DNA of 53,840 nt from Acidobacteriota bacterium (GTDB lineage: Bacteria; Acidobacteriota; Holophagae; Holophagales; Holophagaceae): NCBI GenBank assembly GCA_021802985.1, contig JAJZQW010000008.1, forward strand, positions 1-53,840. Reading direction: 5' to 3'. Made by a program: the position numbers and the translations under genes. Below are positions 47,485 through 53,840 of the stretch, piece by piece (the first letter of the stretch is position 1; each line of letters opens with the position of its first letter). The notes beneath the pieces were generated by a model, which saw only the letters and a program-made list of their open reading frames with translations, had not been told where the DNA came from and did not search any database.

Positions 47485-47720
47485 CGGTCCCCCCGCAGCT
47501 CGTCCAGCACGGCACCGAGGCCGAGGCCGGGTGCGAGCTTGACGCGGGCTGGCACGGGGCGAGGCGTGCGAGGCTCCTCCGGCAATTCGACATGCGGCAC
47601 GAGGTCCACCTGCGGGCGACCGTGAACCGTGATGGTCAGGCGGGCGCCCCGGACCACCTGCCGGACCAGCCCCGGCAGCTGTTCCTTCGCCTCGCGCATC
47701 GGGATTCTTCTAGGCAGCAT
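47481..47720 (-). CDS. Phd/YefM-type antitoxin
   Basis: MREAKEQLPGLVRQVVRGARLTITVHGRPQVDLVPHVELP; overlaps and precedes the PIN gene. Confidence 0.82.
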   Translation of the reverse strand: MLPRRIPMREAKEQLPGLVRQVVRGARLTITVHGRPQVDLVPHVELPEEPRTPRPVPARVKLAPGLGLGAVLDELRGDR

Positions 47721-47820
47721 CGGGCACCCCCTATTCTTTAAATTATGGTCATATTTTTAAATGCGTCCATATTTTCGATAACCACCGCACCACAGATGGC
47801 CTTGGTAGTAGCTGAAACAG

Positions 47821-50800
47821 GTGCCCCGCCCCGTTCCTGTCACGAAGATCGTCATGTTTCAGGTAGATTGGTTGAACGTGATCCCAACATCATCTACCCA
47901 ACCCCAATCATTTACCCACTCTGAGGCACCCGGCTGGGCCGGGAATCCACTCAGCCCGAGGCTCGGCCGGTTCATCTTGGGCCCGGAACTGGGCCGGGGT
48001 GGCATGGGACAGGTTCGCCTGGCCTGGGATCCCCTGCTCCGCCGCCAACTCGCGCTCAAGCAGTTGCTGAACGCCGATCCACTGCTGGCGCTGCGGTTCA
48101 TGCGCGAAGCCCAGATCCAGGCCAAGGTCGAGCATTCCCGGATCTGCAAGGTATTCGAGATCGGTTCTGAAGGCGGCCAGCCCTTCATCGCCATGCAATA
48201 CATACAAGGCCAGACGCTGGGTGAGGTGAGAGAGAGCCTGAGCCTCCGGGAAAAAGTCCGCATCATGGCCGAAGTGGCAGGTGCCATCCATGCGGCCCAT
48301 CGGATGGGCCTGGTCCACCGGGATATCAAGCCTTCCAACATCCTGCTGGAAGCCCAGGGGGACGCTGGCTGGGTTCCCTACGTCCTGGATTTCGGGCTGG
48401 CGAGGGACCAATCCGTGGCGGATATCACCCTCTCCTGGGGATTGGTGGGCACACCTGCCTTCATGAGCCCTGAGCAGGCAGAAGGACAGGAAGCCACCCA
48501 ATCGTCAGATGTCTACAGCCTGGGAGCCACCTTCTACGCCCTGTTCGGCGGCCATCCCCCCTTCGAGGCCACCACCCTCGCCGGCCTGATCCACCGGCAG
48601 GACACACAAACCATCCGTCCCCTCAGACGCATCATCCCGGGCTTCCCCAGGGACCTCGACACCATCCTCTTGAGGTGCATGGAACCAGAGCCTGCCAAGC
48701 GCTACGTTTCGGCCTTTGATCTGGAAGAGGATCTCCGGCGGTGGCTCGCGGGCAGACCCATCCGAGCCAAGCCCATTGGGCCTTTGGGACGTTCCTGGCG
48801 TACGATCAAGCGACACCGCACACTCAGCTTCGCGATCGCCGCGGGCCTGAGTCTGGCCTTGTCCCTGCTGGGTTGGAATGCCCACGCTGGGCGCCGTGCG
48901 CGGAGGCAGGTAGAACTGGTCCAGCGCTTCGGGCTCCAGATCCGCGAGGTGGAACAACTGCTCCGGATCGAGCGCATGCTCCCGGTTCACGACATCCGTC
49001 CGGCGGAGGCCCAGGTCCGACAGCGCATGGCCGAGATCCAGTCCACCATGGCCAGGCTCGGCCCCGTCTCCCAGGGGCCGGGGCATTATGCCCTGGGCCG
49101 GGGCCACCTCGTTCTTGGGGAATTTTCCGCTGCCCAAAAGGAACTCGAAGAAGCCTTGCACTGTGGATTCAGGGAACCCGAGGTGTTCTATTCCCTCGGC
49201 AACGCCCTTCTGGAGCAATACATCGCTGCCACCACCGGTCCGACTCAATATTCCTCCGCGAACCTGAAGGCCCTCCGGGAGCGGCTGGTACCTCCGGCGC
49301 TCGAACGCTTCCGCCAAGCCACCGCCCATGTCCAGGAAGATCCGGCCTATGGCGAGGCCCAGGCGGCCTATCTGGAGCAGGACTTCGTGAGGTGCGTCCA
49401 GAAATGCCGTGAGGCCTTCCAGGCCCGCCCCTGGATGTACGAAGCCAAGCTGTTGGAGGCGAAGGCATGGATCGTTCTATCCGGCCAATCCCTTGGACTC
49501 GACGCTGGCCCCCTGAAAAGCCAGGAGGAAGGATTCAAGGACCTGGACGCCTGTCGCGAAGCGCTTGACACGGCCCTGCTCATCGCCCCCAGCGACGAAC
49601 GCATCTATGCCCTGGAGCTCAACCGCATCAACCAGATCTCGGTATTCCAATCCGATTCGGGAACGCCCACCAATGAACTCTTCAAACGCACCGATCGCCT
49701 CTATTCAAAGGCGCTCCGGATCCGGCCTGGAAGCCTGCAACTCCTGGAGGCGTGGTTCTATTCCAGGGTCCGGCAGGGGTTCGTGCTCCTTCGCACCGGC
49801 CAGGATGTGCGCCCCCTCATGCAGGCCACCCTGCGCGCGGCCCATCCCTACGAAACGGAGATGCGCGCATCCGGGCACGGTCCGGTCCTTGGTCTCGTCC
49901 ACTGGGTTCTGGCGGACGGGCGCTGGCGGCGAGGAGAGGATCCCTTGCCACACCTAAAGGAAATGGAACACTGGGTCCGCACAGACCAATACGACCTGGC
50001 CCAACCCCTGGCCCTCGAGGGGGAGTTCCTGGCCAGCCGAGGCCGGGATCCCAGCGTGGACCTCAGCCGGGCCGAACACATCCTGGAGGCAACCGCTGGT
50101 CAGCGCGAACAGGATTTCTATCACCACGTCATCTGGGGGCATGTGCTCCTGGCGCGGGCGGATTGGCTGATGGACACAGGCGTGGATCCGGTGCCTGTCT
50201 TGGACCGCGGGATCGCCCACCTGGAGCGGAGTTCCCGCATCAATCCCCGGGCGGAGTACCCGTATTTCCTTCTCACTCAATTTCATGCGCGAAGGGCGCT
50301 CGCGCTCATGAGCCGGGGAAAGGACCCCGGTCCTGACCTGGGCAAAGCCCTGGTGGCAGGCCAACTCGGGCGGCAGGTGACGGCCAGCCACTACAGGCTC
50401 TATCTGGCCTTGGCGGAGGCCCATCGCGTTCAGGCACTGGATCGGATTGCGCACGGCCTCGATCCGGCCTCCGCCCTGCAGGAAGCTCGGATGTCACTGG
50501 CTGCCGGTCTTAAAATCAATCCCACCGACTTTCACCTGCACCATCAGCTGGCCTTGATCGAACTCCTGGCGGCCCAGCATGCCCAGTCATCTGGGCATTC
50601 GCCGTTGGGCGACATCTCCCGAGCCGAGGCGGCTGCCCGGGTGGGCCTTCAGATCAAGGCCGATGATCCCCGCCTCTGGCTGGTCCTGGCCAGAGCCCAG
50701 CGATTCCGCGCCGAGTGGGCGAAGAACCTCGGCCAGAATCCAGAGCCGTGGGTGACGGAAGGGCAGAAAAACCTGACCCGGGCGATGGCGCTCGATCCCA

Positions 50801-51003
50801 CCCTGCCGGAATGCTTCGCGGAAAAAGCATCCATGGACCTGCTCCGGGGCGCGAACCAGGATGAGGCGCGGGAAAGGCTCAGGGCTTGTCTCATTCGAAA
50901 CCCATTTCTGCGGTTGGACTTCCCTCAAGCCCAGGGCGACACGGCTACCGTTGCCGCCGTGCCCATTCCCCTTCCCGACCATCCCCGCCCGACCCACGGA
51001 TGA
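47821..51003 (+). CDS. Serine/threonine protein kinase with TM segment and TPR-like C-terminus (start may be ATG 47854)
   Basis: GPELGRGGMGQVRLAWD, VHRDIKPSNILLE, LDFGLA, TPAFMSPEQAEGQ; TM SFAIAAGLSLALSLLGW; helical repeats. Confidence 0.9.
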   Translation: MPRPVPVTKIVMFQVDWLNVIPTSSTQPQSFTHSEAPGWAGNPLSPRLGRFILGPELGRGGMGQVRLAWDPLLRRQLALKQLLNADPLLALRFMREAQIQAKVEHSRICKVFEIGSEGGQPFIAMQYIQGQTLGEVRESLSLREKVRIMAEVAGAIHAAHRMGLVHRDIKPSNILLEAQGDAGWVPYVLDFGLARDQSVADITLSWGLVGTPAFMSPEQAEGQEATQSSDVYSLGATFYALFGGHPPFEATTLAGLIHRQDTQTIRPLRRIIPGFPRDLDTILLRCMEPEPAKRYVSAFDLEEDLRRWLAGRPIRAKPIGPLGRSWRTIKRHRTLSFAIAAGLSLALSLLGWNAHAGRRARRQVELVQRFGLQIREVEQLLRIERMLPVHDIRPAEAQVRQRMAEIQSTMARLGPVSQGPGHYALGRGHLVLGEFSAAQKELEEALHCGFREPEVFYSLGNALLEQYIAATTGPTQYSSANLKALRERLVPPALERFRQATAHVQEDPAYGEAQAAYLEQDFVRCVQKCREAFQARPWMYEAKLLEAKAWIVLSGQSLGLDAGPLKSQEEGFKDLDACREALDTALLIAPSDERIYALELNRINQISVFQSDSGTPTNELFKRTDRLYSKALRIRPGSLQLLEAWFYSRVRQGFVLLRTGQDVRPLMQATLRAAHPYETEMRASGHGPVLGLVHWVLADGRWRRGEDPLPHLKEMEHWVRTDQYDLAQPLALEGEFLASRGRDPSVDLSRAEHILEATAGQREQDFYHHVIWGHVLLARADWLMDTGVDPVPVLDRGIAHLERSSRINPRAEYPYFLLTQFHARRALALMSRGKDPGPDLGKALVAGQLGRQVTASHYRLYLALAEAHRVQALDRIAHGLDPASALQEARMSLAAGLKINPTDFHLHHQLALIELLAAQHAQSSGHSPLGDISRAEAAARVGLQIKADDPRLWLVLARAQRFRAEWAKNLGQNPEPWVTEGQKNLTRAMALDPTLPECFAEKASMDLLRGANQDEARERLRACLIRNPFLRLDFPQAQGDTATVAAVPIPLPDHPRPTHG

Positions 51004-51018
51004 GCTTCAGCGACCCAC

Positions 51019-51050
51019 AAAAAAGGCGGCCGTTTCCGGCCGCCTTTTCT
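51019..51050. terminator. Bidirectional terminator between kinase and cspA
   Basis: AAAAGGCGGCCG-tttc-CGGCCGCCTTTT with flanking A/T tracts. Confidence 0.88.
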
Positions 51051-51065
51051 TGCGAAGCTGGTTGG

Positions 51066-51269
51066 TTACAGCTTGACGACGTTGGTTGCCTGGGGGCCCT
51101 TCTGGCCCTGGGCGACTTCGAAGCTGACGCGCTGGTTCTCGTCCAGCGTGCGGAAGCCACCGCCCTGGATGGCGGAGTGATGGACGAAGAGATCCGCGCC
51201 ACCTTCGTCAGGGGTGATGAAGCCGAACCCCTTCTCAGCGTTGAACCACTTGACAGTGCCTTGAGCCAT
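51066..51269 (-). CDS. cspA: Cold shock protein
   Basis: [42 protein letters not shown]. Confidence 0.95.
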   Translation of the reverse strand: MAQGTVKWFNAEKGFGFITPDEGGADLFVHHSAIQGGGFRTLDENQRVSFEVAQGQKGPQATNVVKL

Positions 51270-51418
51270 GATTGCTTCCTGCGATTGTCTGGTGACATTG
51301 ATGCGATGACATTCCCCCAGACAAGGCCGTCATAGCTTGTGATGTGGATTCTGCACTTCGCAGGCCACGCGCATAAGGATGACAGGATTATCCAGTCAAA
51401 CCCTTTTTTTTTCGGCCC

Positions 51419-52216
51419 TCAGAACCGGACCACCACGCCAAAGCCCCCGCCCTTCCGCTCCAGCTTCAGCTCCAGGTCGTCCTTGACGGAGCCCTTGGGC
51501 ACATCAAAGGTACCGCCCTCGTAGAAGGCCCGCACGCCCAGCCACTTCAAGGGGAACACCCGCACATCCAGGCCCAGCAGGGTGTATTTGGCGCCCTTGT
51601 AGCCCAGGTAGTGGACATAGGCCTTGGATTCCACCTTGCCATCGAAACCCTTGGCCCCACCCGAAAGGCCGATCTGGGGGATGGGGGCGGTCACCGACGT
51701 GCTGGCGGTCGAGGAGACCAGGGGCGGCGGCGGCACATCGTTCGCATCCATATCCAGCTTCCAGACCTGGACGCCCAGGTCCAGTCCCAGCCAGGCGTCC
51801 GTGGCCCGGACCAGCTTGATGGTCCAGGTGCCATCCACGCTGGCCAGCTTCACGTGGGACTGGACGCGGTCCGAGGCCGGATAGGTGGTTCCATCAATGG
51901 TCACGGGCCGGGTGAGGGTCCGGTCCCCCCGGTACTCGGCCGATCCGCTGCTGACCTGGAAGGCGAAGCGCGGCCCCTGGTAGTCGAAAAAGAAACCGGG
52001 TGTGGTCTTGTCCTTGCCCAGCCCCAGATCCGAATCCAGATCCACCGCGATGGGCTGGCCATTCTGGATGCCCTGGAAATGGCCGGTCAGGGTGGGCCCA
52101 TAGACCTGGCCTCCGAAGGTGACGGAGCGCGCCGAAGGCGCGGCAACCTCCGTCCGTCCCATCTGGGCGAAGGCGGCGGTGCAGCAGAGGGCAAGGGCGA
52201 GGGGCGCGGTACGCAT
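51419..52216 (-). CDS. Outer-membrane beta-barrel-like protein
   Basis: Signal peptide MRTAPLALALCCTAAFAQ; alternating beta pattern; C-terminal GGGFGVVVRF. Confidence 0.7.
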   Translation of the reverse strand: MRTAPLALALCCTAAFAQMGRTEVAAPSARSVTFGGQVYGPTLTGHFQGIQNGQPIAVDLDSDLGLGKDKTTPGFFFDYQGPRFAFQVSSGSAEYRGDRTLTRPVTIDGTTYPASDRVQSHVKLASVDGTWTIKLVRATDAWLGLDLGVQVWKLDMDANDVPPPPLVSSTASTSVTAPIPQIGLSGGAKGFDGKVESKAYVHYLGYKGAKYTLLGLDVRVFPLKWLGVRAFYEGGTFDVPKGSVKDDLELKLERKGGGFGVVVRF

Positions 52217-52252
52217 GGTTCCTCCCGGGGATAGTCGCCCTATCGGCAGGCC

Positions 52253-53840
52253 TCAGACCTTCATCAACTTCCGGTAAGCCTCCAGGAAGTCCTTGGGCTG
52301 GGGCAGGATCTCGTCCTCCAGGGACGGGTGATAGGCCACCCAAGTATCCTTGGCAGCCACCCGGCGCACGGGGGCGTCCAGGTGGAAGAACAACTCGTCG
52401 GCGATGCGGGCGGCGATCTCGCTGCCATAGCCCCAGCTCAGGGTGTCCTCGTGGGCCACGATCACCCGGTGGGTCTTCTTCACGCTGCGCTCGATGGCGG
52501 CCCAGTCGTAGGGGTTCAGGCTGCGGAGATCGAGGATCTCCACGGAAATACCTTCCTTCTCCGCCTCCCGGGCGGCCTGCACGGCGCGGTGCACCGTGTT
52601 GCCGTAGGTGATCACCGACAGGTCGCTGCCCTCCCGCACCATCCGGGCCTTCCCGAAGGGGATCATGAAGTCGGGGCCGGGGTCGTTGCCCTTGTTGTGG
52701 GTCTGCCGATAGAGGTGCTTGGGCTCCAGGAAGAGCACCGGGTCGTCACAGCGGATGGCGGTGCGCAGCAGGCCGGCCGCGTCCAGGGCGGTGCTGGGGC
52801 AGATCACCCGCAGACCCGGGATGTGGGTGAAGGTGCTCTCGCCGCACTGGCTGTGGTAGGTGGCGCCACCCATGAGGTAGCCGGCGATGGGGACCCGCAC
52901 CACCATGGGCGCCTTGAAGTCCCCGTTGGAGCGCCAGCGGATGTTGGCCAGCTCGTCGCGGAGCTGCTGCATGGCGGGCCAGATGTAGTCGAAGAACTGG
53001 ATCTCCACCACGGGCTTGAAGCCCCGCGCGGCGAGGCCGATGGCCCGGCCCACGATGGTGGCCTCCGCCAGGGGCGAGTTGTAGACACGGTGGCTGCCGA
53101 ACTGCTTCTGCAACCCGTGGGTGGCCTTGAAGACGCCGCCCTTGCCCTTCACCTCCTCCAGGATCTCGGTCCGGCTGGCGTCCGCCACGTCCTCGCCGAA
53201 CAGGAGGATGCGGGGATCCCGCGCCATCTCGTACTTCAAGGTGGCGTTGATGAGGTCGATCATCGTCTTTGCGCCCGTGGCCTGGTCCCCCGCACGGTCC
53301 TCGGTGTCGAAGGCGGACGAGGTCGGATCCACGTCCTCGCTGTAGAGGTGCCGGTAGTAGCTGCCGCTCTCCGGCAGCTTCGCGGTTTCAGCCTCGGCCC
53401 AGGCCTGGTCGACTTCCGCCTGCACCTCCTCGCGGAGCATGTGGAGCTGGGCCTCGGTCAGGTCCCCCTGCGCCACCAGACGCTCGGCGAAGGTCCGCAC
53501 CGGATCGCGGCGGGCCTCCGCCTCGCGCTGGGCCTTGGACTTGTAGAGCTGCTCATCGTCCGAGAGCGAGTGGCTGTAGGGCCGGATGACCCGGGCCCGC
53601 ACCAGGGCCGGGCCCTTGCGCGACCGGGCGTGGTCCACGGCCGTTTGCATGGCCTCGAAACTGGCGATGGGATCGCAACCGTCCACGTCATCCAGGATCA
53701 ACAGCCCATGGGCCTCGTAACCCTTGAGCAGGGCCGCCACATTGCCGCCGGGGTACTGCACCTCGCTGGGCACGCTGATGGCGTAGCCGTTGTCCTCCAC
53801 CAGGAAGACCACGGGCACCTTGAGGTTCACGGCGTTGCTC
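52253..53840 (-). CDS. 2-oxoacid dehydrogenase E1, fused alpha (C-terminal part) and beta subunits; 5' end outside window
   Basis: [19 protein letters not shown] ... [21 protein letters not shown] (alpha) continuing into [29 protein letters not shown] ... [16 protein letters not shown] (beta). Confidence 0.93.
   Translation of the reverse strand, partial: SNAVNLKVPVVFLVEDNGYAISVPSEVQYPGGNVAALLKGYEAHGLLILDDVDGCDPIASFEAMQTAVDHARSRKGPALVRARVIRPYSHSLSDDEQLYKSKAQREAEARRDPVRTFAERLVAQGDLTEAQLHMLREEVQAEVDQAWAEAETAKLPESGSYYRHLYSEDVDPTSSAFDTEDRAGDQATGAKTMIDLINATLKYEMARDPRILLFGEDVADASRTEILEEVKGKGGVFKATHGLQKQFGSHRVYNSPLAEATIVGRAIGLAARGFKPVVEIQFFDYIWPAMQQLRDELANIRWRSNGDFKAPMVVRVPIAGYLMGGATYHSQCGESTFTHIPGLRVICPSTALDAAGLLRTAIRCDDPVLFLEPKHLYRQTHNKGNDPGPDFMIPFGKARMVREGSDLSVITYGNTVHRAVQAAREAEKEGISVEILDLRSLNPYDWAAIERSVKKTHRVIVAHEDTLSWGYGSEIAARIADELFFHLDAPVRRVAAKDTWVAYHPSLEDEILPQPKDFLEAYRKLMKV

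Noticed and set aside
46507-47720. Defence island
   Set aside because: Only an XRE regulator and one PIN/antitoxin pair; no nuclease, helicase, retron, CBASS or restriction genes nearby.

Overview
GC-rich bacterial chromosomal window; gene content and composition suggest Acidobacteriota/Holophagae-like, but this is inference and was not verified. It is densely coding on both strands. Left to right: clpP 3' end, hisC, recQ, a multiheme NapC/NirT-type cytochrome c, cmk, and cydAB. Next is a ~12 kb minus-strand block of arsenic and thiol/sulfur genes (thioredoxin-like, ArsP-like permease, arsC, acr3, arsM, arsR, OsmC, rhodanese, thioredoxin, rhodanese, DUF6132-like, DUF2892-like, RND efflux permease/adaptor/TolC, second ArsR). 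Then KdsC-like phosphatase, a c-type cytochrome lipoprotein, an S9 peptidase, two secreted proteins of unknown function, and a HAD-IG nucleotidase. A visibly damaged AMMECR1/Memo/radical-SAM locus follows, then a repeat-domain secreted protein, M13 peptidase, mfd, and TetR/nitroreductase. The right end has a yidD-containing small-gene cluster, an Ig-domain lipoprotein, XRE and PIN/antitoxin genes, a Ser/Thr kinase with TPR-like repeats, a cold shock protein, and a fused E1 alpha/beta dehydrogenase running off the right edge. I saw no rRNA, tRNA, CRISPR array or transposase. The most unusual signals are the rearranged AmmeMemoRadiSam locus (truncated amrA joined to amrS, plus an in-frame TAA before the C-terminal zinc ribbon), the composite arsenic/persulfide/RND block, an inverted repeat whose arms are 10-bp tandem repeats (36621-36704), the yidD/Cys-rich cluster, and several gene remnants and small ORFs missing from the ORF track. 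No clearly new defence or mobile system was recognised.
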